The notes under the pieces were generated by a model. The model was not told the origin of the DNA. It made no database searches and saw only the letters and a program-made list of their open reading frames with translations. The translations under genes were made by a program, and so were the position numbers. Shown here piece after piece: positions 1 to 7,097 of a DNA stretch of 13,207 nt; the stretch's first letter is position 1; every line of letters begins with the position of its first letter. Location of the stretch: contig JAQTSP010000047.1 in assembly GCA_028711205.1 (NCBI GenBank), positions 1 to 13,207 of the forward strand, written 5' to 3'. This DNA is from Eubacteriales bacterium. Its GTDB lineage: Bacteria; Bacillota; Clostridia; Christensenellales; SZUA-584.

Positions 1-1
1 G

Positions 2-370
2 GCCGCCCATCAGCGCGGTTTCGCCCGTGAAGACGAAGCGAATTTCCTCGCCTATTATGTTTCCTCATATGCAGATGACATTTCCGTTGCTTATTCGGGC
101 ACAATGCTTGCTGTCATCAATGCGATGAACAAATTATACGCCGCCGACAGCGATCTGTATTTTGAACTGTGCGTCACCTATTCCGACGGCTTGAACAGGG
201 ATCTGCAGAATTATTCGGCATACTGGCAGCAGTTCGAGAGCCCGATGGGCGAGACGGTCGAGACCGTCAACAACACGTATCTCAAGGCCAATATGCAGCA
301 TGACGGCGTAAAAAGCTATGGCCGCATGGTCGATCTTCTGATCGCACTTTGGCGCAGCGGCGGCCTGTAA
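2..370 (+). CDS. DUF3810 family membrane protein, C-terminal part (5' end outside window)
   Basis: The reading frame is open from the left edge to the TAA at 368-370 and gives the last 122 residues of a longer protein. It begins within the motif AHQRGFAREDEANFLAYY, the hallmark of DUF3810. In that family an H-E-x-x-H-Q segment, reminiscent of zinc metalloproteases, is followed by E-x-E-A-N-F. Only the second His of that segment is visible here. Family members normally have N-terminal membrane helices before this motif; these lie outside the window. The Met at 104 is internal and should not be taken as the start. The remaining tail is helical and rich in Tyr, Asn and Gln. The biochemical function of DUF3810 is not established, so protease activity is only a suggestion from the motif. 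The gene converges on the phosphofructokinase gene. Confidence 0.82.
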   Translation, partial: AAHQRGFAREDEANFLAYYVSSYADDISVAYSGTMLAVINAMNKLYAADSDLYFELCVTYSDGLNRDLQNYSAYWQQFESPMGETVETVNNTYLKANMQHDGVKSYGRMVDLLIALWRSGGL

Positions 371-393
371 ATAAAAAATGCTGCTAAGCGCAA

Positions 394-422
394 AAACGGC
401 AGTATCACCGATACCGCCGTTT
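394..422. terminator. Bidirectional intrinsic terminator between convergent genes
   Basis: The inverted repeat AAACGGCAGTATC / GATACCGCCGTTT forms a 13-bp stem with one mismatch around a 3-nt loop. It is flanked by an A-run on the left (392-396) and a T-rich tract on the right (420-430). It sits 24 bp after the DUF3810 stop and 19 bp from the phosphofructokinase stop, so it can end transcription from both sides. Confidence 0.75.
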
Positions 423-440
423 CCATCTTTCTCATAAGCC

Positions 441-1688
441 CTATATTGAAGCGAGTACTTTTTTAAGCTTTGCGAACCGCGGCAAGCCGTTTTCAAAAGG
501 CGGCCTCGATTCACCCTGAACCAGCGGAAACGCGTACCTGAGATATTGTTCGTTCATTCCGGTACCCTCTTCGTTGATCCATTCCCTCGGTATTTTCTTT
601 TCCTTGTTCGCGACATCATCAAGCTTGACCAGCCTGATGTTGCATTTATATGCGGCGCCTTCTTCACGTTCGAAAGCAACCATATAGTCTGTTTTGCCTT
701 CGACCGCGTATCTTACAGCCATCTGACCCGCCAGATACGCCTCGTCAACATCCGTTTTAGACCCCAGATGCGCCGCGCATCTTTGCAGCAGGCTGAACTC
801 TATCGCGCGCACTTTCGCACCGGTGCTCTGTTTTGTGATATCCGCAAGCGTTGCCGCAAGACCGCCAAGCTGCGAATGCCCGAAGGAATCTTTCATTTTC
901 GCGAGATCAGAGCCGTACTCGGATATGTATTTACCGTCTTTATCCATGATGCCCTCCGACGCCGCAATGATGACATAGTTGTTCTTTTTATATATGTCTG
1001 AAACGCGCTGCAGGTAATTATCAAGATCAAACGCCATCTCGGGCAGATAAATGAGGTCGGGCCCTGCGCCTCTGCTCGCCGCCAAAGAAGCCGCCGCCGT
1101 CAGCCATCCCGCGTTTCTTCCCATGATCTCGAGTATCGTGATCGTGCCTCTGTCATAGACCCGCGCGTCCTGGTACACTTCCATGGTCGATGTCGCGATA
1201 TATTTTGCGGCGCTCCCATATCCCGGGCAATGGTCTGTGCCCCAAAGATCGTTGTCGATCGTCTTTGGCACGCCCATGACTCTGCATTCATAGCCGGCCT
1301 TCAGCATGTATTTGCTGATCTTGTTGCATGTATCCATCGAGTCGTTTCCGCCGTTATAGAAGAAGTATCGCACGCCATACTTTTTGAAAACTTCAAGAAG
1401 TCTTTTATAGTCCGTTTCGTCATCTTCTGCGCTTTTCAATTTGTATCTGACAGACCCAAGCGCGGACGACGGCGTGGTCTTTAAAAGCTCTAGTTCACTG
1501 AAGTCTTCTTTTTCGATATCATACAGCTTTTCATCGAGTACGCCCTTTATACCGTGCGCGGCGCCGTAAACCTTCGTGATACATCCCTGTTTTAACGCTT
1601 CCTGAAAAACGCCCGCTGCGCTCGCGTTAATAACCGATGTCGGCCCTCCGGACTGACCGAAAACACATGCCCCTTTTAATTCGCTCAT
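441..1688 (-). CDS. pfp: 6-phosphofructokinase, pyrophosphate-dependent type
   Basis: This 415-residue protein is a phosphofructokinase-superfamily enzyme that phosphorylates fructose 6-phosphate to fructose 1,6-bisphosphate in glycolysis. Motifs in order: the N-terminal phosphate-binding loop GQSGGPTSVINA (residues 11-22), GGNDS (113-117), the catalytic PKTIDND (141-147) and IMGRNAGW (188-195). ATP-dependent enzymes have GGDGT at the 113-117 position. An Asp in place of the second Gly of that motif, together with Lys after Pro in PKTIDND, is the accepted sign of pyrophosphate use, and a PPi enzyme is reversible. The usual first Asp of the motif is Asn here. The length fits the roughly 400-residue PPi-type clade rather than the 320-residue bacterial ATP type. 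The start at 1688 is supported by GGGAGG six bases upstream on the minus strand. PPi specificity is inferred from motifs only. Confidence 0.93.
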   Translation of the reverse strand: MSELKGACVFGQSGGPTSVINASAAGVFQEALKQGCITKVYGAAHGIKGVLDEKLYDIEKEDFSELELLKTTPSSALGSVRYKLKSAEDDETDYKRLLEVFKKYGVRYFFYNGGNDSMDTCNKISKYMLKAGYECRVMGVPKTIDNDLWGTDHCPGYGSAAKYIATSTMEVYQDARVYDRGTITILEIMGRNAGWLTAAASLAASRGAGPDLIYLPEMAFDLDNYLQRVSDIYKKNNYVIIAASEGIMDKDGKYISEYGSDLAKMKDSFGHSQLGGLAATLADITKQSTGAKVRAIEFSLLQRCAAHLGSKTDVDEAYLAGQMAVRYAVEGKTDYMVAFEREEGAAYKCNIRLVKLDDVANKEKKIPREWINEEGTGMNEQYLRYAFPLVQGESRPPFENGLPRFAKLKKVLASI

Positions 1689-1726
1689 TTGAATCCTCCC
1701 GTAATAAAATATAAATCTTTATTTTA

Positions 1727-1754
1727 ATTATACCCGTTCTGCAATTATTTTCAA
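1727..1754 (-). promoter_or_regulatory. Sigma-A-type promoter of the phosphofructokinase gene
   Basis: On the minus strand, TTGAAA (1749-1754) and TATAAT (1727-1732) are separated by 16 bp, about 40 bp upstream of the start codon. The -10 is a perfect consensus and the -35 has four of six consensus bases. Confidence 0.7.
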
Positions 1755-1793
1755 TGACTTTAGGAGATTTTTTATTGCTCAAGTCTAAATAAT

Positions 1794-1823
1794 AAAAAAG
1801 CTGCTGTCATAAGCCGACGCAGC
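1794..1823 (-). terminator. Intrinsic terminator of the lipoprotein gene
   Basis: Read on the minus strand, a GCTGC/GCAGC stem with an inner GTC/GAC and one bulged base is followed directly by six T. It lies about 20 bp after the lipoprotein stop and before the phosphofructokinase promoter, so it separates the two minus-strand units. Confidence 0.8.
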
Positions 1824-1842
1824 CCTTTAATTGAACATTTTA

Positions 1843-2349
1843 TTATTCCTTCTCAAGCGGATACAGGTCGGACGCAAACCGTACGATGATACCATCCCTG
1901 TCCCAAATCTCGCCTTCATAGTGGATAAATCTGAAATCATCCCCATATGTGTTATAAATATATTCAGGCTGCTCGCCGTAGGTCTTTGGGACACAAAGGA
2001 TGAAGCCCATGACAGAGACGACGCTTTCATCATATATCTCGTCTGTCATGATAAAGTCCTGTGATATTTCATCACCGCTTTTTGTGATTGTGACGAAATC
2101 GAGCAGCGTGCCGCTTTGCGCATTGACAGAAATACATAACAAAGCGCCATCCATCAAATCCGTTTGCCCGGAAACGGTGATTACGCCGTCGTTGATCTCG
2201 AGATCACAGTTTCCCGTTACATTATAAGTCGGATCGCCGACAAGCGTTTCCGGCCTTGCAAGCGCAGCAGCGCCGCATCCCGCAAACACCGCTGTTACCA
2301 AAATCAGCGACAGAACCAATAGAATTATTTTAATGCTTCTTATTTGCAT
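1843..2349 (-). CDS. Predicted lipoprotein of unknown function
   Basis: The 168-residue product begins with a typical lipoprotein signal: a basic start (R4, K7), a hydrophobic stretch at residues 8-22, and the lipobox F-A-G-C with Cys25. After lipidation and cleavage, about 144 residues would be displayed on the outer face of the membrane. The rest looks beta-rich. It includes a G-x-T-D-L-x-D-G-A-L-L pattern near residues 56-66, like the sandwich-type segments of other Gram-positive surface lipoproteins, but I do not recognise the family. The start at 2349 has AGGGGT five bases upstream on the minus strand. It is transcribed away from the pilus genes with its own promoter and terminator, so any link to pili rests only on adjacency. 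Confidence 0.8.
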   Translation of the reverse strand: MQIRSIKIILLVLSLILVTAVFAGCGAAALARPETLVGDPTYNVTGNCDLEINDGVITVSGQTDLMDGALLCISVNAQSGTLLDFVTITKSGDEISQDFIMTDEIYDESVVSVMGFILCVPKTYGEQPEYIYNTYGDDFRFIHYEGEIWDRDGIIVRFASDLYPLEKE

Positions 2350-2380
2350 ATCTTACCCCTTAAATTCATTATCGTACTAA

Positions 2381-2409
2381 AGTATACATAAAATCCGGCG
2401 CGATGTAAA
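2381..2409 (-). promoter_or_regulatory. Sigma-A-type promoter of the lipoprotein gene
   Basis: On the minus strand, TTTACA (2404-2409) and TATACT (2381-2386) are separated by exactly 17 bp, ending about 30 bp upstream of the start codon. Both hexamers are one base from consensus. Confidence 0.75.
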
Positions 2410-2458
2410 GCAAAAAAACACGCGCTGATCATCGTTATGTGCTCTTCAAAAAATCTTT

Positions 2459-2489
2459 TTGTTTTATACATGCATATCCTGTTTATATT
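2459..2489 (+). promoter_or_regulatory. Weak candidate promoter for pilB-pilT-pilC
   Basis: The AT-rich divergent gap upstream of pilB contains TTGTTT (2459-2464) and TATATT (2484-2489), 19 bp apart (18 bp if TTATAT at 2483 is used). The spacing is long and the -35 poor. A promoter is needed here because the upstream gene runs the other way, but the exact site is uncertain. I found no resemblance to the conserved core of a c-di-GMP riboswitch in this leader. Confidence 0.3.
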
Positions 2490-2512
2490 ATTCTAGGACA
2501 AATAAACGCTAT

Positions 2513-2518
2513 AGGTGG
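2513..2518 (+). promoter_or_regulatory. Shine-Dalgarno site that fixes the pilB start
   Basis: AGGTGG lies five bases before the ATG at 2524. An in-frame GTG at 2515 falls inside this site and so is unlikely to be the start. Confidence 0.75.
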
Positions 2519-2523
2519 ATAAT

Positions 2524-4221
2524 ATGGCCATAAAACGAAAATATCTGGGCGAACTTCTCATCGATATGGGCATGGTCAACAAACAGCAGCTTGATGAATG
2601 CCTGAAAGAACAGAGAATCTCAGGAGACCGCCTTGGTAAAATAATGAAGGCCAAAGGTTTCGTGACCGAGCAGCAATTGATGGAGATCATGGAATATCAG
2701 CTTGGCATACCTTTTATTAACCTTGACACAGTCAGCCTTTCTCCAAAGCTTGCAGATTATATCCCCGTTTCTCTCGCCAGAAAGCATAAGATGGTGCCCG
2801 TTAAAGCGGAAAATAAAAAGCTGTATATGGCGATGGACGACGCGCTTGATTTTATTGCGCTTGAAGACGCAAGGGTCGTATCCGGCCTTGAAGTCCTGCC
2901 GATGATTGCGCCCGAGAACGCAATAGAGACGGCGATCAACAAGCTTTATGGCAACGAGTACGCCGAAACAGCGATCAAGGATTTCGCGGAAGAAAACGAC
3001 AGCGAATCGGGCAACGGCGCTGACGCTCCCACCACGAATATTTCCAACGCGCCCATCGTGCGTCTGGTCAACTCGATACTCGAACAGGCCGTCAAATTAA
3101 AAGCGAGCGATATCCATGTCGAGCCGACAGAAACCAATGTGCGCGTACGCATGCGCATAGACGGACAGCTTATCGCCGCGCTGACGATACCCAAAAAAGC
3201 GCAGTCCGCGGTACTGACACGCTTGAAGATCATAGGCAGCATGGACATCGCAGAAAAAAGGCTTCCCCAGGACGGGCGCTATAAACTGATTGTTTCCGGA
3301 AACGAGATCGATGTTAGAATGTCCTCTCTTCCAACCGTGCACGGCGAAAAAATCGTCATGCGTCTTTTAGATAAGCATAATTTTCTTATCTCCAAGGAAA
3401 AACTCGGCTTCTCCAAAGAAAATATCAAGAAGTTCAATGCGCTTCTCAATAATCCGCACGGCATCATACTGATCACCGGCCCGACGGGAAGCGGTAAATC
3501 GACGACGCTGTACGCGATGCTGGGCGAGCTCAACAAAAACACGGAAAATATCATTACGGTCGAGGACCCGGTCGAATATACGATGGGCGGCATCAACCAG
3601 GTGCAGGTCAACAGCAAAGCCGGGCTCACTTTTTCGACAGGGCTGCGTTCGATACTGAGACAGGACCCGGATATCATCATGGTCGGCGAGATACGCGACC
3701 AGGAAACGGTGGATATTGCGATACGTGCGGCGATCACCGGGCATCTTGTGCTGTCGACCATACACACGAACGATGCGCCTGGCACACTGTCGCGGCTTAT
3801 CGACATGGGTATCCCCTCTTATATGCTGGCGGCGTCGCTTGTCGGCATACTGTCCCAGCGTCTTGTCAAGAAGATATGCCCGTTTTGCAAAGAGATCTAT
3901 AAGCCGACGAAGTTTGAGCTGAGCGCAGCTGGCCTGCCAGCCTCTTATAACAAGGAAATCTATATCGGAAAAGGCTGTTCAAACTGCAACGACTCCGGAT
4001 ATAAGGGCAGGACGGCCGTTCACGAGATACTGGTTATCGACCGGATCATCCGTGAAAAAATAACAAATAATGCAAGCATCGATGATATACGCGATTATGC
4101 ACTGACCAAGCAAAACATGACAACGATCGCATCCGAATGTGTTTCACTGATGGAAAAAGGATTCACAACAATACAAGAGGTCATCAAAACGGCATACTCA
4201 TATAAAGGAGATATCGAATGA
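2524..4221 (+). CDS. pilB: Type IV pilus extension ATPase PilB, with MshEN c-di-GMP-type domain
   Basis: This 565-residue hexameric secretion ATPase of the GspE/PilB family powers pilin polymerisation at the cytoplasmic face of the membrane. Residues 5 to about 145 form an MshEN (GSPII_E_N) domain. It carries two 24-residue L-G-x(6)-G-x(6)-L-x(3)-L/M-x(2)-Q motifs (7-30 and 36-59) separated by five residues, the layout that binds cyclic di-GMP in other members. The motor follows: Walker A GPTGSGKST (319-327), Asp box ITVEDPVEY (344-352), Walker B DPDIIMVGEIRD (381-392) and His box HLVLSTIHTND (407-417). Four cysteines (452, 455, 485, 488) in C-x2-C pairs form the zinc site typical of PilB/GspE and absent from PilT. 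The ATG at 2524 is chosen over a GTG at 2515 because the latter lies inside the ribosome site. The stop overlaps the pilT start in ATGA, so the two genes are translationally coupled. Confidence 0.96.
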   Translation: MAIKRKYLGELLIDMGMVNKQQLDECLKEQRISGDRLGKIMKAKGFVTEQQLMEIMEYQLGIPFINLDTVSLSPKLADYIPVSLARKHKMVPVKAENKKLYMAMDDALDFIALEDARVVSGLEVLPMIAPENAIETAINKLYGNEYAETAIKDFAEENDSESGNGADAPTTNISNAPIVRLVNSILEQAVKLKASDIHVEPTETNVRVRMRIDGQLIAALTIPKKAQSAVLTRLKIIGSMDIAEKRLPQDGRYKLIVSGNEIDVRMSSLPTVHGEKIVMRLLDKHNFLISKEKLGFSKENIKKFNALLNNPHGIILITGPTGSGKSTTLYAMLGELNKNTENIITVEDPVEYTMGGINQVQVNSKAGLTFSTGLRSILRQDPDIIMVGEIRDQETVDIAIRAAITGHLVLSTIHTNDAPGTLSRLIDMGIPSYMLAASLVGILSQRLVKKICPFCKEIYKPTKFELSAAGLPASYNKEIYIGKGCSNCNDSGYKGRTAVHEILVIDRIIREKITNNASIDDIRDYALTKQNMTTIASECVSLMEKGFTTIQEVIKTAYSYKGDIE

Positions 4222-5267
4222 AAATAAGGACACTTCTTGAAAACGCAGCCAACATTGACGCTTCAGATCTTCATATCACCGTCGGTATTCCGCCTATGAT
4301 ACGTATAAGCGGCAGCCTAAAACCGCTTGTCGATATGGTCGTCACGCCGGATTTATCCCGCGAGTTCGCGAGAGAGATCATGAACGACGCCCAGTGGGAA
4401 ACGCTTATCGATAAAGGAGAATGCGATTTTTCACTGTCTGTACCCGGTAAATACCGTTTTCGCGCCAACACCTATATGCAGCGGCACAGCGTCGCGATCG
4501 CGCTTCGCCTTATCAAAAGCAGCCCGCCGGATATCAACGAACTCGGCCTTCCCCCTATTGTCAGTTCGTTATGTGCGTATAACAGAGGCCTTATACTCGT
4601 CACCGGCCCGACAGGCAGCGGAAAATCGACGACGCTCGCGTCAATGATCGACTTTATCAATAACACGGCCAACAAACACATCATTACGCTTGAAGACCCG
4701 ATCGAGTATCTGCATAAGCATAAAAAGTGCATCGTCAACCAGAGAGAGATCGGCGTCGATACCAATAATTACGCGGTCGCGCTTCGCGCGGCGCTCCGGC
4801 AGGATCCCGATATCATACTTGTGGGCGAGATGAGAGACTTGGAGACGATCAGCATTGCCGTCACGGCCGCTGAAACAGGCCATCTTGTACTTTCGACGCT
4901 TCATACCACAGGCGCAGTCAAAACCATCGACCGCATCATCGACGTATTCCCGCCGTATCAGCAGCAGCAGATACGTATGCAGCTTTCGATGACGCTTATC
5001 GGTATTATCTCACAACAGCTTCTTTTGAGCACAGACGGCAAAACCAGAGTGGCCGCAGTCGAAACGCTTGTCGCCACCTCTGCCATACGCAATCTGATCA
5101 GAGAGAACAAGGCGCATCAGGTCGCGAGCGCCATGCAGTCGGCCACATCCGCCGGTATGCAGCTGATGGACAACGCACTGGCCGACCTTTTCAGATCGGG
5201 CAGGATTTCGCGCGATACCGCCGTCTCTTACTCAATAGACAAAAATTATATTTCGTCGATATTATAA
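4218..5267 (+). CDS. pilT: Type IV pilus retraction ATPase PilT
   Basis: This 349-residue AAA-like ATPase disassembles pilin back into the membrane and drives twitching-type motility. Motifs in order: a PAS-like N-terminal domain opening with A-S-D-L-H-I (15-20), Walker A GPTGSGKST (130-138), Asp box ITLEDPIEY (156-164), Walker B DPDIILVGEMRD (196-207), His box HLVLSTLHT (222-230), and the PilT signature AIRNLIREN (289-297). The last motif is required for retraction in studied PilT proteins and is not found in PilB. There is no zinc tetracysteine. The length matches the family (about 345 residues). The start overlaps the pilB stop by four bases and has a strong AAAGGAG site. A dedicated PilT implies that these pili retract and are not purely adhesive or secretory. 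Confidence 0.96.
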   Translation: MKIRTLLENAANIDASDLHITVGIPPMIRISGSLKPLVDMVVTPDLSREFAREIMNDAQWETLIDKGECDFSLSVPGKYRFRANTYMQRHSVAIALRLIKSSPPDINELGLPPIVSSLCAYNRGLILVTGPTGSGKSTTLASMIDFINNTANKHIITLEDPIEYLHKHKKCIVNQREIGVDTNNYAVALRAALRQDPDIILVGEMRDLETISIAVTAAETGHLVLSTLHTTGAVKTIDRIIDVFPPYQQQQIRMQLSMTLIGIISQQLLLSTDGKTRVAAVETLVATSAIRNLIRENKAHQVASAMQSATSAGMQLMDNALADLFRSGRISRDTAVSYSIDKNYISSIL

Positions 5268-5310
5268 CCGCCCAAGCCGATGATTTTTGGGGTTTCGTCA
5301 TAAGAATTTT

Positions 5311-5319
5311 GAGGTGATC
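5311..5319 (+). promoter_or_regulatory. Near-perfect Shine-Dalgarno site at pilC with no ATG after it
   Basis: GAGGTGATC matches nine bases of the sequence complementary to the usual 16S rRNA 3' end. The codon at normal distance downstream (5323-5325) is ATC. The pilB site has the same layout (AGGTG, six bases, then ATG). This makes the exact start of pilC uncertain. Confidence 0.6.
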
Positions 5320-6525
5320 GATATCAAATACATATATAGAGCATCAAATAAAGCGGGACAAACAGTTGAAGGGCTTATCGAAGCGGCTGATAAAAAGGCC
5401 GTTCTTGGCGCGTTGAGGTCAAAATCGCTCTATCTGCTCAGTTTGAGAGAAGCCAATCCCAAAACAGCGATGGAGATCACCTTCGGATCCGCAAAGATTC
5501 CAAAGAGAGCCCTCGCTATCTTTTGCACGCAGTTCGCCAGTATATTAAAATCGGGCGTGCCGCTGATTCAGGCGCTGGCGATACTGGATGAGCAGATGGA
5601 AAACAAAAAACTCAAAAAAATCGTGCAAAGCGTATATGATGACCTTCAGCGCGGCAAAGGATTGTCTGACGCGTTTTCCATGCACGAAAAAGCGCTGCCA
5701 ACAATTATGATCAAGATGATTGAGGCCGGCGAATTAAGCGGCACGCTGGATCTGTCGCTTGAAAGGCTCGCTCTGCAATTTGAGAAAGAACACAACATGG
5801 CAAAGAAGATCAAATCGGCGATGATGTATCCGACGATCGTCTGTGTCATTGCTTTGCTTGTCGTGGTCTTTATGCTTGTGTTCGTCGTTCCAAAGTTTAT
5901 GGGTTTCTTTGAATCATCCGATGCCGAACTGCCTGGTATCACAAAATTTATGCTCTCGCTCAGCGACGCGTTCACAAACGGGTGGATGTATATACTCGCC
6001 GGCCTGATACTGATCATCATCGGATTTCGGTTTTACAAATCGACCCCGAACGGCAGGCTCAGGCTCGATACGTTAAAACTCAAGGCGCCGGTTATCAGAA
6101 AATCCATGATACGCATACTCTCCGCGCGTTTCTGCAGAACGCTCGCGACGCTGACAAGCACGGGCATCACGCTGACACAGTCGCTGCGTATCGCATCAAA
6201 AGTCGTATCCAACAAACTCGCGGAAAACAAGCTTCTTGACATCGAGGAGTCGATCAAACAGGGCAAATCGCTCCACGTATCTATCGTGGCCGCCAATATT
6301 TTCCCCAGTATGCTGATGCACATGACAAAAATCGGCGAAGAATCGGGAACGCTTGATCAAATGCTGGAAAAAGCGGCCGAATACTTTGAGGACGAGGCCG
6401 ATACCGCGATTACCAAGCTGACAACGATGCTGCAGCCGATACTGTTGATCATTGTCGCGGTCATCGTCGTGGCCATCATGCTGTCCGTATTGCTGCCGAT
6501 TTTCAGTATTTATTCCAGCATATAA
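5314..6525 (+). CDS. pilC: Type IV pilus inner-membrane platform protein PilC
   Basis: This polytopic GspF/PilC family protein sits at the base of the pilus, where PilB and PilT act on it. From the GTG at 5314 it has 403 residues. The N-terminus K-Y-I-Y-R-A-S-N-K-A-G-Q is the standard PilC opening. Two T2SSF repeats follow (about 64-188 and 266-388), each with the L/I-x-x-G-x-x-L helical pattern and the E-x-S-G-T-L-D motif (Gly142-Asp146 region and again near 342-348). Membrane helices are at about 172-199, 224-241 and 372-399. The start is ambiguous. A TTG at 5287 has no ribosome site and adds a tail unlike the family. The GTG at 5314 lies inside a strong site. The codon best placed for both ribosome site and family alignment is ATC at 5323. 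The gene is 46 bp downstream of pilT and probably in the same transcript. Confidence 0.93.
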   Translation: MIDIKYIYRASNKAGQTVEGLIEAADKKAVLGALRSKSLYLLSLREANPKTAMEITFGSAKIPKRALAIFCTQFASILKSGVPLIQALAILDEQMENKKLKKIVQSVYDDLQRGKGLSDAFSMHEKALPTIMIKMIEAGELSGTLDLSLERLALQFEKEHNMAKKIKSAMMYPTIVCVIALLVVVFMLVFVVPKFMGFFESSDAELPGITKFMLSLSDAFTNGWMYILAGLILIIIGFRFYKSTPNGRLRLDTLKLKAPVIRKSMIRILSARFCRTLATLTSTGITLTQSLRIASKVVSNKLAENKLLDIEESIKQGKSLHVSIVAANIFPSMLMHMTKIGEESGTLDQMLEKAAEYFEDEADTAITKLTTMLQPILLIIVAVIVVAIMLSVLLPIFSIYSSI

Positions 6526-6557
6526 ATTTTTAAATATTTTATGTTTCAAAAATAAAA

Positions 6558-6588
6558 ATGGTGTTATATAAAAGTGTAATCTTTTATA
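6558..6588 (+). promoter_or_regulatory. Candidate extended -10 promoter and operator of the pilin gene
   Basis: ATGGTGTTATATAA (6558-6571) contains TGT-TATATA, an extended -10-like motif. The same 14 bases recur upstream of pilD. A perfect inverted repeat, TATAAAAG-TGTAAT-CTTTTATA (6567-6588), overlaps the -10 and the expected start point, where a regulator could bind. No good -35 is visible. The pilin start codon is 27 bp further on. Confidence 0.5.
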
Positions 6589-6600
6589 AAGGTGTAAATG

Positions 6601-6607
6601 AAAGGAG
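6601..6607 (+). promoter_or_regulatory. Shine-Dalgarno site that fixes the pilin start
   Basis: AAAGGAG lies seven bases before the ATG at 6615. The earlier in-frame ATG at 6558 is part of the promoter-like repeat and has no ribosome site. Confidence 0.85.
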
Positions 6608-6614
6608 AATTATT

Positions 6615-6989
6615 ATGGATAGACTATTCAGAAAGAACAGAAAAGGTTTTACGCTTATTGAACTCATCGTTGTTATTGCAATACTGGCGATACTTGCTGC
6701 GATAGCAATACCTACATTCGTAGGCATAACAGATCAGGCCGATGCAAAGGTTGCGCTTGCAAATGCGAGGAATATTGCGACAGCGTTCAATGCGTATCAA
6801 AACCTTAATCCTCATGATATGCTTGGCGACGATACCACTCTTGCAGATGCGCAGACAGCGCTTGCGTCAATCAATCTGTGGCCGTCAGGATTAGATGATG
6901 CAGATGCGACCACCGCATGGGCGCTGATTACCATCACAGGCGGTGTTGCGGTCGCGGCCGAAGCCGCTGTAGCTGAAGAACCTGTATAA
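6615..6989 (+). CDS. pilA: Major type IV prepilin
   Basis: This 124-residue prepilin is probably the main fibre subunit. The leader is 11 residues and basic, ending K-N-R-K-G. Prepilin peptidase should cut after Gly11 and methylate Phe12, leaving a 113-residue mature pilin. The mature N-terminus FTLIELIVVIAILAILAAIA is the classic hydrophobic assembly helix with Glu16 as the essential Glu5. The globular part is small and has no cysteines, so there is no disulfide D-region as in Gram-negative pilins. The last 17 residues are nearly all Gly, Ala, Val, Glu and Pro. The major-pilin call rests on its strong ribosome site, its separate promoter and terminator, and its position between the motor genes and the minor pilins. 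It could be one of several pilins in this genome. Confidence 0.92.
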   Translation: MDRLFRKNRKGFTLIELIVVIAILAILAAIAIPTFVGITDQADAKVALANARNIATAFNAYQNLNPHDMLGDDTTLADAQTALASINLWPSGLDDADATTAWALITITGGVAVAAEAAVAEEPV

Positions 6990-7025
6990 TGATATGGTTC
7001 TTTGATAAGTTTTTTAACTGATCAT

Positions 7026-7060
7026 GAGGGCGAAAGATGTTTCTTTCGCTCTTTTCTTAT
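7026..7060 (+). terminator. Intrinsic terminator after the pilin gene
   Basis: GCGAAAGA (7030-7037), a TGTT loop and TCTTTCGC (7042-7049) form a perfect 8-bp stem, extended by four weaker pairs, followed by a T-rich tract (7050-7065). It starts 36 bp after the pilin stop and isolates the pilin transcript from pilD. Confidence 0.85.
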
Positions 7061-7097
7061 ATTTTATATACAAATAATTTTGTTTGATTCATCAAAT

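Noticed and set aside
546..1001. Plus-strand open frame of 151 codons opposite the phosphofructokinase gene
   Set aside because: It is antisense to a well-supported enzyme gene, shows no family motifs and has no ribosome site.
2410..2512. Possible cyclic di-GMP riboswitch before pilB
   Set aside because: Such switches control pili in some clostridia, but I found no sequence resembling the conserved class I core here or before the pilin gene. The leader before the pilin gene is too short for one.
5271..5291. CCCAA/TTGGG pairing between pilT and pilC as a terminator
   Set aside because: Only five pairs with a long loop and no following T-run; more likely chance within an operon gap.
6558..6614. 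Upstream ATG start of the pilin
   Set aside because: It is inside the promoter-like repeat. The AAAGGAG site and normal prepilin leader length point to ATG 6615.
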